A stretch of 64,000 bases of DNA from Puccinia triticina (taxonomy: Eukaryota; Basidiomycota; Pucciniomycetes; Pucciniales; Pucciniaceae): assembly GCF_026914185.1 (NCBI RefSeq), contig NC_070558.1:8813501-8877500 (forward strand). Reading direction: 5' to 3'. The translations under genes and the position numbers were made by a program. Positions 10,567 to 22,632 of the stretch are shown one piece after another (position 1 is the first letter of the stretch; every line of letters starts with the position of its first letter). The notes beneath the pieces were generated by a model that was not told the origin of the DNA, did not search any database, and saw nothing but the letters and a program-made list of their open reading frames with translations.

Positions 10567-12651
10567 GTCTACTACAACGTCATCCTTGGCCGTGACTGGA
10601 TATCTGCAAATGTTGTATCAACGGACTGGAATTCCAACATGTGGCATTTCAGGGACCAATTTAGTAATTTCATCCCTTTTAGTTTATCCTTGTTGACTGT
10701 CTGCAGTTTGATGACTCACAAGCTAGCAGTAATGTCTTTCTTGGGCTGTGACAGTTTTATCGCCAATACGTGAAGAATTTTGCAAAGATTGCCGCCCCAT
10801 TGCATGATTTGACGGCGGGTGGAGTAACTAAGCAGCAGTCAGTTCAGTGGCTGCCAAAGTGGGAGGTAGCTTTCTGTCAGTTGAAGGAAGCGTTAGTAAG
10901 CGCACCTATCCTCTTAATACCGGACGTCCTGAAGAGGTGCGTCATGGAGAGCAATGCCTCAGAATTTGCCATAGGTGCGGTGCTCTTGCAGGACAGAGAC
11001 AAGTTGTTGCTACATCCCGTGGCCTTTGAGTCGAGTAAGCTAAACAAAGCGCAGGTAAATTATCCTGCGCAGGAACACAAGCTGTTAGCTATCATTCACG
11101 CTTGGCGTAAATGGCACATCTATTTGGATGTTGCAGTTGAGACAATGGTGGTCTACACTGACCATGCTTCCCTGGCATACTTACAGACCCAGCTGTTGCC
11201 TACAAAGTGTCTCCTCTGCTGGATTGAAGAATTTGCCGAGATGGACATTGAAATCCGGTAGAAGAAGGGCACTGACAATGTTGTGCCCGACGCGCTTTTG
11301 CAAAGAAGCAACCTTGTGTTGCTAGAAGAGGTGACAGATCAGCTTCACAAAACTGACTGACCATTAATTATACCCTACTTGATAGAGGGAAGAACTTTAC
11401 CTCCCAGAACGCTTGGTCATACAAGCGAAAGAAAATATTGAGCTTTTTGGATACGAACCGGACAACAAGACCTTGATTTATCTGGGCCGTTGAGGGTTGA
11501 AGGAGTGATCACTGTTCGTTGTGTTTGCCTATTGGTTTGATTTGCTCAGGTTGGTTCACAATGAGCTTGGCCATCGCAGCAGAGACTGCACCTTGCAGAT
11601 CCTTCAGGGTTGGGGTTGGTGGCCAAAGAGTTATGATGATGTGCAGAGTTATATCCGCACATGCGAGCCCTGTCAGATACACAAAAGACCGCACGCTTCA
11701 CAGGAGACGGGCCTCCAATAGCCTCTGCTGGCAGTGTTGCCGTTTGAGCGCTGGTCCTCGGACCTAGTTCAGATACCTGAGAGCTACAAGAAGGGCTACA
11801 AGTGGATCTTAACAGCTATAGACCACTGTACCTCGTGGCCCGTAGCAGTTCCGCTGAAAGATGCTTCAGCGGCAGAATTGGCGCAAGTCATATTTGACAA
11901 GGTGATTACACCCTTTGGAGCCCCAAAAGAATTCCTGACAGACCGTGGTTCCAACTACCTGTCTGCTGGTTTCCAGAAGTTCCTGGCTGCGGCCAGGAGC
12001 AAGCCAGTCCGAACGTCTGGGTATCATCCCCAGACTAATGGAAAGTTGAAAAGATTCAATGGAATCTTAGAAGCGGCTCTGTTCCACATGAACAAGACCG
12101 GAGACCCGGCCAAATGGGAAGACTTTCTCCCGGCTGCCCTGTTCTCCGCAAGGATCCACGTCAGCAATAGCAGTGGGTTCTCCCCCTTTGAGCTCCTCTA
12201 CTGCGTTAAGCCAAGGTTGCCACAGGATTTTTGGCGAATGATTGCCGCAGAAGCTGCCCTTCCTGGGCATGAAGAATTAAAAGTGCACATTGAGGCGCTG
12301 AACAAAACTAGAATCGCCGCTGCGGGTAATACTGCTACGTGCGCATTGAAGAATAAGGAAGCTTTTGATGGAAAGACGGCTTTTGCACGAGACTTAGAAA
12401 GTCTTGTAGTTGTGCAAGCTGTAAAGCTTTGCAATGAGAAGCACACCAAGGGTCAGCCAAGGTGGTTTAGACCATTCAAGGTCAAAACAGTCCTTGAAAA
12501 CAATGTCTACATTGTTCAGGACCATCGGGGTGTTGAATACCCTAGACCAGTTAACGGGAATAGTTTGAAACCCGTAGCTTTGCGCTCACTCATTGTTAAT
12601 GATATGTGGGCTTCACCGCCTGCTATTGCGCAGCGCGACAAAAAGGGCTGA
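10567..12651 (+). pseudogene. Ty3/Gypsy retrotransposon pol remnant (protease end, RNase H, integrase)
   Basis: 10567-10668 encodes the protease C-terminus (YYNVILGRDWI). The frame then jumps to the end of the reverse transcriptase at about 10755 (YVKNFAKIAAPLHDL), so most of RT is deleted. RNase H follows (SNASEFAIGAVLLQ, YTDHASLAYL) to a TAG at 11259. An integrase zinc-binding region (11521-11721, with CEPCQIHKR) ends at a TAG at 11719. The integrase core is at 11734-12651: TAIDHC, FLTDRGSNY and YHPQTNGKLKRFN, then a PFKVKTVLENNVYIVQD C-terminal region. The usual catalytic Glu in GxxERF is Lys here, and the first RNase H Asp is Asn, so the copy is inactive. Both substitutions are G-to-A type changes. 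Confidence 0.9.
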
Positions 12652-14823
12652 CGCCAAAGTGGCAAAGGACCTACTCAAGAAGACACAGTCTATACACAGC
12701 GGGGCAAGTGGGACGCCAGCAGGGCCCTGCAGTCGTCGGACGCCCTCACGGCGCCGTTCTGCCACACGCCGCCAGGACGCCATCAAGCCACGCCCTGCGG
12801 CCATCTTGGGTGGCGCACCTAGGGCAGCCCAGATGGGCGCCAACCCGACCAAGGCGCAGGGGGGGCGACCTCAGGGCGCCAGGGCATGATATCCTGCGAG
12901 CGTCCATGCTGAGATCCTTGTGACATCTGTCTGGGGGATGGCCTCAGGGCGCCTACGGCGACGCAAGGTAGACGGCATGCTCTCACCTGTGGGTTCACCG
13001 GGATGACATGCCTTGAGAGGCCTCGGGGGCCGCTGATGATCGGTCGGAGGGGTATCTCATGATGCCCTGCTGTGGCAAGGCTGAGCTCAGGGGGCAGGCT
13101 GGGCCCCGGAGGGCCGTCTGGGCATGATCCCAACAGCAGTCACGGGAGCTGACTGGGGTGGTGTCTATGGATCAGCCTGGAGGCTACACGCAGGGACAAG
13201 CATGCAGTGGTTGCATGGCTAGAGTTTCATAGGCAATGGTGCACTGGGTGAAACCTTGGTAGCTATCTGACATTCCTCAACAGTAAGCAACAGCACATCT
13301 GGGGCATCTACTTTACAATGGCAGGGACACACATGGATGGGGAGGGGAGGGGGAGCAAACAAAGGCAACAGATCTTCAGGAGAACTACTCAATGGTGGGG
13401 ATGGAGGAAGGGGAGTACCGTCACATATCCGCAATCTTGGCACCAGGGCCCTGACGTTGTTGTCAGTTGGGCACACACAAGCGGAAGTCCTCCAACATGG
13501 GGGACTTGCCAAAGAGTTCCATATCCTTCTGGCATGTCCACCTGTGATATCAAGGAGGTGCCTTGCGGGCGGCTACACACATGATCTCCTGAGGAAGGAG
13601 GGGGGGTCAATGTCATGATTGTTGACGGCAGTAAAAGGGGATTGGGATGGAGGGTTACTAACCTTGTCCAAGGGAAGAAATTAGCCCCTACCAATGCTTC
13701 ACTAGGTTCCATTTGAAGGTGGGCCGGTCAGGGTGACAGGAGCTGGGATTTACAGCAAACTGGGACAGAAGAAGGTTTAACGCATAGGTAATACTCGGGA
13801 AGGCGGGAGAAGGCTGAGGAGCGGATTTTTACTAGATCGGACTTACCTGGGGGGCGCGGAGACCTAACTTAGGAGTCAGGGGTTGCTTTATTTGTGATAC
13901 CGGAGAAGTCGCTGGTATGAAGAGGAAGGGGCAGGTCGTGGGAAAATTGCAAACAAGGGATGTGTTGACTACAGGGTGATACATACATATATCATCAGGT
14001 CAGGGTTAGGTCTGGGGCACAGCAGGACAAGCACCCACTTCGCTGCATCAGTGGGGCCTACCTGAGCTGCATTGGATGGCCCCCGCTGGGTGCTCCTTGC
14101 CACGGACATGCAGGGCCGGGGAGTGGTCAGCAGGGGCAAGCGGGGTTTTGGGGGAGCTCTGTGTTGGTACTGAGGCATCTGAGGGGGAGCCGGGGCGAGG
14201 ACCACAGACACTGCCCACCCTCATCCATGCCGCAGGCCTGCCAGAGCCAAGCCAGCTGGATGGCGGCTCATGGGCCCTTTGATCGCCCGCACCTGGACAA
14301 GGAGCCCATTGGGCATCCTAGCCGCTCCAGCAACCCCAGGACGCAGTGGCGGCCCCCCATAACCAGTGGCGCCATCTGGACCCCTGCGTCAGCCAGGCAA
14401 CTGGCATGGACGCCCCCATGACAGCCGGCAGTGACGCCTCCCCTACCGGTGCGTCACGCAGGCATCTCACCGGGGCGGCCATCTGGCGCCCAGGTTGGTG
14501 GCATCTCAGTGGCGCCCAAGGGGCGCCACCTATGCCCACAGTCCCGGTGGCGCCCCCTTGCATGACAGAGTGGCTCCTGTACGGCTCTGGGTCCCTGTCA
14601 CGCCACCGTGGCGCATGGAGTGCCGGGATGCCAGCTGGACGCATTGGCTTTTCCCAATCTGCCCCGCTGTGTAGCTAAGACCAAGAAAAAGCCCCCAGTA
14701 ACAACTGGGGCACCCAGTTCGAGCCCTGCGGCTCCCCCGGTTAAGCCGCCAGGAAGAATGCTCCGGCTCTGGCTAGGACCGCTGCCACCAGGGTCCCGGA
14801 CGGCCCCCGTTTAGGGAGGGGGA
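12652..14823 (+). other. GC-rich 3' region of Gypsy element(s), no intact gene
   Basis: The sequence is rich in GGCGCC words, and its frames are low-complexity shadows. A short frame ending at 14812-14814 (PVKPPGRMLRLWLGP) stops just before a purine tract, GGGAGGGGGA (14814-14823), as expected for the end of a retroelement coding region followed by a polypurine tract. Another purine-rich stretch before TGTCATGATTGTTGAC (about 13600-13625) could mark a second LTR edge. I cannot confirm it. Confidence 0.45.
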
Positions 14824-15053
14824 TGTTGTAGCCAGGCTACAGACACCAAACGGGTTACCACCCGTTCTGGAGGCGAGACACAGGAGGCACCCGCCTCCCT
14901 CGCCTAGTTTGGACTAGTTCCGGAGTTAGGCTAAGTGCCTCATTTCTTTCTTCCTGCTACAGCCGCAGGGGTCCTGTACGGCTTTAGCCTCTTGTTTGTA
15001 CCCCTCTATCCAGGGTAGTCACGTGCTGTTGTTTCATTCTCAAGGCCCTAACA
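14824..15053 (+). repeat. Probable Gypsy 3' LTR (TG...CA)
   Basis: It starts TGTTGTAGCC directly after the polypurine tract GGGAGGGGGA and ends ...CCCTAACA. No second copy lies in the window, so the boundaries rest on the PPT-TG junction and a plausible CA end. About 230 bp. Confidence 0.5.
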
Positions 15054-15821
15054 TAGCTAATTTCCCTCCTTGGGGGAGCAAATCGACCTCCAAAGGAGGG
15101 ACTTACGTGCTATGTCTACCCCGCAGCCTGAGAGAATTTCAACTTTTGGTGGGCACTTTTTTATAATCAACATAGCACACGGGTCTCTGGACCAAATTCC
15201 TTCTAGTTTTCATTTCTGGGACCACCCAAGATGTCCCCATCTATGTACTACTTCCATCTCCCCCCATCCCTTTTCTTTGATCTGCAATACCCTTTGTAAT
15301 ATCATTAGTTTTGGATCCTATACAGTGCAAGATGTGTAATCAAGAGTGAAGTAGACATGATGGTGGTCATAAAAAAGTAATTTGAGTGCCACTCAAGGCT
15401 TCAAAAAATTTGAAAAATATGTAGGAAGATTCTCCATGGTCTTCTGCATCTTTTGTTCCCCCAACACCTAATCACCCAATGAGAATTGGTGCTGCTACAA
15501 AACATCAAAAAACAGCATTTTTGAAATTCTCAGTTTGACATAGCGCACCTTTGGAGGGTCCCTGCGGGACGGCTTCCCCCCTCCACATAGAGAGAGACTT
15601 AGTCAAGTTAGCTCAAGTCCACTATATAAAGTGGCCTCTCTCCAGTTGTAGGGGTTTTCCCCCCAGTTTCTCATTTTGGAATCCTAGGCTATCTGCCAGT
15701 ATTTCCTCCTTCTTTGCGCACCTATTCCGCTGAGCCTCGGTCACCTGAAGAGCCCTGCTTCAGAGTCCAACCCTTTCTGTTGCCATATCTCCCTGGGGGA
15801 GGAATCTCAGAATTCATATTT
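15054..15821. other. Intergenic stretch with possible promoter for the next gene
   Basis: No gene. 15547-15590 carries GGAGGGTCCCTGCGGGACGG, like the GGGACCCTCC sequence near 54337-54350, so a small dispersed repeat end lies here. CTATATAAAG at about 15622 is a TATA-like box about 200 bp before the first usable ATG of the downstream gene. Confidence 0.4.
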
Positions 15822-17328
15822 ATGTATAATTTATCATACCTCACAAACAACTGTTCCGCATTTCCTAGTCTCCCCGTCAACCCCCACCCGCCGAGCAATG
15901 CAGAAGCGCCTTGGCACCGTCTCCGTAGCAGCGCACGACCACCACCACCAGTCCCAATAGCAGGACCCGAGCCGGCCCATCCCACTCCCGCGCTCTTTTT
16001 CCTCATCAAACGGCGCGGAAGTCTGCCTGTCTCCGAAAATACCCCAGCGGAAACCCAGGAGGACTACCAACACCCCTCGTTTGCCGACGAAGATAACAAG
16101 AAACGCAAAGTCCGATTCAAACGCGACATCTTCTGTTTGGAGTTTGACCAGCTCCCGCTCTCTCGCCAGCCCAAGCGGGCCAAAGTCCTCCAGGAAGACC
16201 ACGGGCCCGATCCCCGGCCCGATCCAGTCAGTCTGCCCCCTTTTTCCACGTTTCTGGTTAGAGATGAAGAGAGGAGGTTGATGATGTGTATGTGTGATGC
16301 AGGCTACTAAACGGAAAGGACAGCGGAGGAACACGGTCTCCGTTGATCGGCCCCGACGCCAATCGCCCGCCTGATCGTCCCGCCATCATCAACGACGATC
16401 AAGGAGGAGTTGTGGGATCCGGAGGAGCCAAGTGGGCGGGTGGGAGAACGTCAGATGTACCCGGCCTTCGCCACGGTCAACCTCAGCGGCCTCTTGCTCT
16501 CCAACACTCCTCCCCCCAATCCCGCCGATGCCGCCCATCTTCCCTCAGGTACCGCTGTCGACCCTTGCTCCATCATCCCTGCTTCTCCTCTCCTCTTGAC
16601 ACCGGTCTCCTTTCCTGGACCGCCGCCCGCCTCTCTTCTCACTGAGCTTCCGCACTAACCTGCTCTTTAAACTCGGGCCACACTGCTTTACCCCTCCCTC
16701 CTGATGTTCATTAGCCGAAGAAGCGACGAAGGCTACGAGTAGACAAGGATCGATAGTTGAAGCCCTGGCCACCCGACTCTTCTCGAGCACCCCCTCCCAG
16801 CAGCCCTTGTCGATGGGGTGCGTAGACCCAAGCCACAGAGGGCGCTAATTGGAGCCCGCAGATATCGGACGACTGGACGAGGTTGCCCGCCGCTTGGACA
16901 CGCTCCGACTGAGCTCGACAGTCGACAGCGTGGTGGGGGGAGACGCTCCCGTCGTCCGGCCGGGCCTCCTCCGACCCTACTCGGCTCCCGCAGCAGGCTC
17001 CTCCATTGTTCCCTCCTTGCCAACGTTCTCCCCCGCCCTCATCGGCGTCAAGCAGCTCTTCTGCGGCTCTTCCGTTGCCGCTGCCCAAGCATCCTTCGGC
17101 GATGGCTTCAGCTCCCTCTTCAGACGACTCCAAGGTCATCATCCGACCCCGCTGACGCTTTTGTCAACATCCGAACCCAACTCCGACTCTTCTTCACATC
17201 ATGATGATAACGAGGAGGAGGAGGATCATGATGATGGTGGTGGGGATGATGATGGGGAGGAAGCGCAGAAGGCGCAAGATGAGGACCGGCGCCCGCTAGT
17301 AGATGACACCGATCCCATGCCCGCCTGA
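15822..17328 (+). CDS. Hypothetical intron-containing gene with acidic C-terminal tail
   Basis: I do not recognise this protein. Exon 1 (from ATG 15822, perhaps later, to about 16256) contains a basic stretch, KKRKVRFKRDIFCLEFDQLP, resembling a nuclear localisation signal. Exon 2 is about 16404-16543 (EELWDPEEPSGRVGERQMYP, then VNLSGLLLSNTPPP). It joins in frame across GTACCG...TTCATTAG to about 16715-16817 (EEATKATSRQGSIVEALATR). The last exon, about 16862-17328, begins DIGRLDEVARRLDTLRLSS and ends in an Asp/Glu-rich tail. The exon 3-4 junction (GTGCGT...CGCAG) does not keep frame, so this is either a different splice or a frameshift. Codon pattern and consistent splice sites argue for a real gene. 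Function unknown. Confidence 0.5.
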
Positions 17329-18711
17329 TTTACGGACTATGAGGAAAGTAAGACCAGCTGAGTGGTGTGTGGTTTACAAAGGAAAATAAGGAAGATGGGA
17401 GGCAACCATGAGACTGACTTCGACCTTTCTTTCATAATGTGTGGGATGAATACGCTTGGATGGGCCCTAAACTTCACTCATTAGCTATTCTTGTAGTCCT
17501 TGTTCAGTACATATTTACATATTTTTGAACGAATGTATTTAATTTTTATTCAGACGCTATACCAAAAGAATGACAGGTTATACAAAAAGAAGAAGAAAAA
17601 AGATGAGAAGACAGTTGAGGTAATATTCACAAGAAAATGAAAAGTTTCTCTTGAAAAAAAAAATGAAAAAAGGCAAGCTTGAGGCTGAGAGTTTAAATGA
17701 GAAGCGCATTAAACGCAAAAGAAATGGAAACAGAAGGGGAAGGACAGAAAAAGGGGGATGGTTAAGTTTCTTCTCCGGCTTGTCCAGCAAGCTCTACCGT
17801 CCTTGGCTGCTGAAGCGCAACAAGAATCTGCTGTAGAAGCAGATATACTAATAAAGAAGATTCATTGGATTATTATACAACAACAATGAGAACAGTTTTT
17901 AAAACAATGAAAAACTTACTCTTCCACAACAACCAGGCCACCGCTAGTTGCACCAAAATGGCAACAAGATACAACATGCTATCCACATATGTGAAAGGGT
18001 AAGCAAAAGGTAAAAAATAAGGACATCTTCAAAGTCAATGAAAATATTACTTACAAGGGTAGAGTTTGAGGAGATGTTCAAAGAGAAAAGTGGTTGCTTT
18101 ATTGATCTTCTCTTCCTTTATCGGGGGAGTTTTTTCTATGGGAGAAAGTTGGAAGTTGGCTTGGTTATATATGTCACTGGGGATCATATACACGTTAGAC
18201 CAACAGACCCGAGATGAAAGTAAAAATGGCCTGCTTCCAGTCAAACTGGGTTGCCACCACCCGGGGTTGAACATGATTGGGACAGGTTGCCATGGAACTT
18301 AAGGGTGTATGAAAGTGAAAAAAAGTGTTTCTATGTTGGAATCAATGGATTACAGATAAATGCTGAACGAAATGTGGAAGAGTCAAGATGGGGAGGGAAC
18401 AAGTCAACCACTGTCGATGGCATAGACCTTGCTCCCTCTCTAATTAGGCTCAGCCTCATGTCATGCCAGGTGTGCTGGCAGGGCTATTACAGGTCGAAGT
18501 CAGTCTTGCAGCTGCCTCCCATCTTCCTTATTTTCTTTTGTAAACCACACACCACTCAGCTGGTCTTACTTTTCTCATAGTGCCTAAATCCCTCTCATAA
18601 CAAAAACAAGAAAAGGTTGAATATTTGTTGTGTATGTAGACCCAACCACTTCAACCACTACCAGATATCCTGAGTGGGATATCCAGTAAGAAATCCAGGA
18701 TACCCTGTATC
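17329..18711. other. Intergenic; one small Lys-rich frame
   Basis: A 17665-17836 frame on the plus strand encodes a Lys/Arg-rich peptide ending FFSGLSSKLYRPWLLKRNKN. It could be a terminal exon, but I see no partner exon with certainty. The rest, to the start of the tandem array, has no supported feature. Confidence 0.3.
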
Positions 18712-20244
18712 CCAAAGCACACTCCGTAATAGATAGGAGTGTGCCAAAGCACACTCCGTAATAGATGGGAGTGTGCCAAAGCACACTCCGTAATAGGAGT
18801 GTGCCAAAGCACACTCCGTAATAGGAGTGTGCCAAAGCACACTCCGTAATAGGAGTGTGCCAAAGCACACTCCGTAATAGGAGTGTGCCAAAGCACACTC
18901 CGTAATAGGAGTGTGCCAAAGCACACTCCGTAATAGGAGTGTGCCAAAGCACACTCCGTAATAGGAGTGTGCCAAAGCACACTCCGTAATAGGAGTGTGC
19001 CAAAGCACACTCCGTAATAGGAGTGTGCCAAAGCACACTCCGTAATAGGAGTGTGCCAAAGCACACTCCGTAATAGGAGTGTGCCAAAGCACACTCCGTA
19101 ATAGGAGTGTGCCAAAGCACACTCCGTAATAGGAGTGTGCCAAAGCACACTCCGTAATAGGAGTGTGCCAAAGCACACTCCGTAATAGGAGTGTGCCAAA
19201 GCACACTCCGTAATAGGAGTGTGCCAAAGCACACTCCGTAATAGGAGTGTGCCAAAGCACACTCCGTAATAGGAGTGTGCCAAAGCACACTCCGTAATAG
19301 GAGTGTGCCAAAGCACACTCCGTAATAGGAGTGTGCCAAAGCACACTCCGTAATAGGAGTGTGCCAAAGCACACTCCGTAATAGGAGTGTGCCAAAGCAC
19401 ACTCTGTAATAGGAGTGTGCCAAAGCACACTCCGTAATAGGAGTGTGCCAAAGCACACTCCGTAATAGGAGTGTGCCAAAGCACACTCCGTAATAGGAGT
19501 GTGCCAAAGCACACTCCGTAATAGGAGTGTGCCAAAGCACACTCCGTAATAGGAGTGTGCCAAAGCACACTCCGTAATAGGAGTGTGCCAAAGCACACTC
19601 CGTAATAGGAGTGTGCCAAAGCACACTCCGTAATAGGAGTGTGCCAAAGCACACTCCGTAATAGGAGTGTGCCAAAGCACACTCCGTAATAGGAGTGTGC
19701 CAAAGCACACTCCGTAATAGGAGTGTGCCAAAGCACACTCCGTAATAGGAGTGTGCCAAAGCACACTCCGTAATAGGAGTGTGCCAAAGCACACTCCGTA
19801 ATAGGAGTGTGCCAAAGCACACTCCGTAATAGGAGTGTGCCAAAGCACACTCCGTAATAGGAGTGTGCCAAAGCACACTCCTTAATAGGAGTGTGCCAAA
19901 GCACACTCCGTAATAGGAGTGTGCCAAAGCACACTCCGTAATAGGAGTGTGCCAAAGCACACTCCGTAATAGGAGTGTGCCAAAGCACACTCTGTAATAG
20001 GAGTGTGCCAAAGCACACTCTGTAATAGGAGTGTGCCAAAGCACACTCCTTAATAGGAGTGTGCCAAAGCACACTCCTTAATAGGAGTGTGCCAAAGCAC
20101 ACTCCGTAATAGGAGTGTGCCAAAGCACACTCTGTAATAGGAGTGTGCCAAAGCACACTCTGTAATAGGAGTGTGCCAAAGCACACTCTGTAATAGGAGT
20201 GTGCCAAAGCACACTCCGTAATAGGAGTGTGCCAAAGCACACTC
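18712..20244. repeat. 28-bp tandem array, ~54 copies, each a hairpin
   Basis: The unit is GCACACTCCGTAATAGGAGTGTGCCAAA (28 bp in two parts: GCACACTCC-GTAATA-GGAGTGTGC plus CAAA). Within each unit the 9-10-base arms are perfectly self-complementary. The first two units (18712-18780) are longer, with GATA or GATG inserted at the loop. Variants (TCTGTAAT, TCCTTAAT) cluster at the right end, about 19870-20210, while the middle is almost uniform, suggesting recent amplification. The minus strand is open in all three frames (28-aa periodic translation), but only because the unit lacks stops. I do not call it a gene. Confidence 0.95.
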
Positions 20245-20960
20245 ATGTTCTAGCATTGAAATTTAAAGAACACTAGAGGCCAAGGCGGCTGTGCCGCTGC
20301 AGAGCCCAGATGCCCAGCTCCACTATTCTTCAGCCAGCAACAGTACTTTTTGTACTCAGCAACAGTAATGTTTGTACTCAGCAGCCTTAGTTTCTTTACT
20401 CAGCAGTGGTATTTTATGTTTTCATGTTTTTGAATGCTAAATGCACACATTTTTTGAGGTGATATGTTGTAATCTCACAGTTTAATTTTTCTGTTGGGCA
20501 AAAAATGAATGCCTTGGAAAATATTTGAAGTGATAAAATTCACTATCATTCAGATAGATCTACTTCCTGTAATCTGAAAGATCTGGATATCCTTCTTGGT
20601 GGGTCACACAATCCATATAGGCTCAAGCTGATGAAATTATGAGATCAGTGAGGTTATTGGTTGGGGTTATACATAACCTCATCCAAGTGGTTGAGTGTGT
20701 TGTACAATTTATCACTTCAAATATTTTCCAAGGCATTCATTTTTTGCCCAACAGAAGAATTAAACTGTGAGATTACAACATATCACCTCAAAAAATGTGT
20801 ACATTTAGCATTCAAAAACATGGAAACATAAAATACCACTACTGAGTAAAGAAACTAAGGCTGCTGAATACAAACATTAATGTTGCTGAGTACAAAAAGT
20901 ACTGTTGGTGGTTGAAGAATAGTGGAGCTGGGCATCTGGGCTCTGCAGCGGCGCAGCCGC

Positions 20961-22029
20961 TGTGGTCATTATTCCTGTGTTTGTAGGAGGAAAATTCAAA
21001 CTTTTATGTGTACTCACAAAACGCCTCAAGATACAGCCAACTGGAAAGCAGAAATGGAATCTAGGACCAAAATAGCCCCTAGTCACCCATTGAAACCACC
21101 CTCATATCTCTACCGGATCAGAAGATACGCAAATCACCCCTTTCACGCACCAGTCCGAGTGGGTTCACACACAGACTCAACTCTTGGCTACCATACTTGG
21201 CATAATGCATACGGCACATGAATTACTTTTCTTCCTTCCTTTTATCAGGCCTCACCTCCTATTTCCCCTTGCATATGTTTGTTTCCCATTTGCATATCTT
21301 TGATCTTGGAAAATCCTTGTATGAATATATATGATCCTGTTTGCATATCAAAGGGACGCATTGTAAATAGTCTAGCTAAATTCCCTCAGTTGTACTTTCT
21401 CACCAGCCAAATTCCCTCAAAGCTGTTCCCCTGGAGTTAAATTCCCTCATCATAATTGTCTACATAAGGAGGCCTCTGCCTGCCAGTTGTTTTCTCCTCA
21501 TCCCATCAGGGGACATTACCCCTCAGATCCTCATGCCATCCAGCGGTCTATATTCTCTACTCACTTATCACTCATATTATCCATCCATATCACAGTTATC
21601 AGCTCACATCACCACTCAGTTTCACATACCTTTCACACTTTATTTGAAATTCATATCACCGCTCAGTCACACACCTTTCACCAGTAACCAGTCCCCGGTT
21701 CCACTCCTGGTTGAGCTTAGCTCCCTCTCACCCTCATCACTCCTCCCTTTCTGAACTTATATACCCCCAGGCCAAGGACCTAGGTTCAAGCCCCACTCGA
21801 GACATCAAGTCGCCGTCACCTATCACATACATCAGTAACCCCATCAACCTCGGACATCAACAACAATCCTCTTATATATCTCATCTTCGAACATATCCTA
21901 TCACAAAATAAATTTCCAAGCTTACCTTGGTGGTCTTGTTTTCTGATATACAGAAAGGCAGAGCTTGCACCTCACCCATACCTTTCGCCATTCAGCAAAA
22001 GGGTCTAACGACACCTTTTGAGTCTTACA
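20961..22029 (+). repeat. 5' LTR of retroelement copy 1
   Basis: TG...CA termini. It carries TACATAAGG at about 21462, where the 3' LTR has TATATAAGG; the latter is the likely TATA box. An AATAAATTTCC poly(A)-type signal lies near 21908. Repeated CTAAATTCCCTCA-type words occur at about 21375-21450. Confidence 0.92.
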
Positions 22030-22632
22030 AGGGAGTCCCCAACGTGATCGGATTACCGTATAATTGGATTTTCGAACGAAGTCAACCAAATTAGTCGAAT
22101 ACTCGAATAAGAAAAAAGAAGAACAAATTTATCAGCCACTACTGTCATTAAAATAAACGGAAAAACTCAGTTACTCTGAAGATCAACTATTCTACTGAAA
22201 AAGACTATCCAGCGACGAAAAACGACTCACCATCTCTGAAGAATAAAGATTGAACAACGAACCAGTACTGAAGGACGTATCTTGAAGAAAGCAGCCAGTT
22301 ATATACCAGAAGACGGAAGATTGCCAAAGGATTTGGATAACTAGGATCCTGTTAGAAGAGAACGTTGGAGCACCACTCAAAGGAAGCGGACGATTAGAAG
22401 CTCGGAAGAAAGGTTATTGCACCTGAAGAAGCCGGACAGACATAGACTCTGGATAATCGTATACTGTTAGAAGAACCCTCCCACCTACTATTAGTTATTT
22501 GGAATAAACCCCTCAGCTTGCCCTGGTAAAGAGACCAGAGACCATTTATAATTGAGAAAATCAGAGATTAGCAGGATAAATACTCAACAGATAGAATTTT
22601 TTAGAACAACCAGAAAATCAACAGAAGTCAAC

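Noticed and set aside
11509..11767. Alternative frames over the integrase zinc region as separate genes
   Set aside because: They are shadows of the 11521-11721 integrase frame, which carries the recognisable motifs.
16711..17142. Minus-strand ORFs over the acidic-tail gene
   Set aside because: They are antisense shadows of exons that have plus-strand splice sites and coherent coding.
18712..20244. CRISPR array
   Set aside because: The repeats are contiguous with no unique spacers, and the surroundings are eukaryotic.
18584..20256. Very long minus-strand ORFs (up to 531 aa) over the tandem array
   Set aside because: All three frames are open because the 28-bp unit simply lacks minus-strand stops. 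No start context, domain or codon pattern supports a protein.
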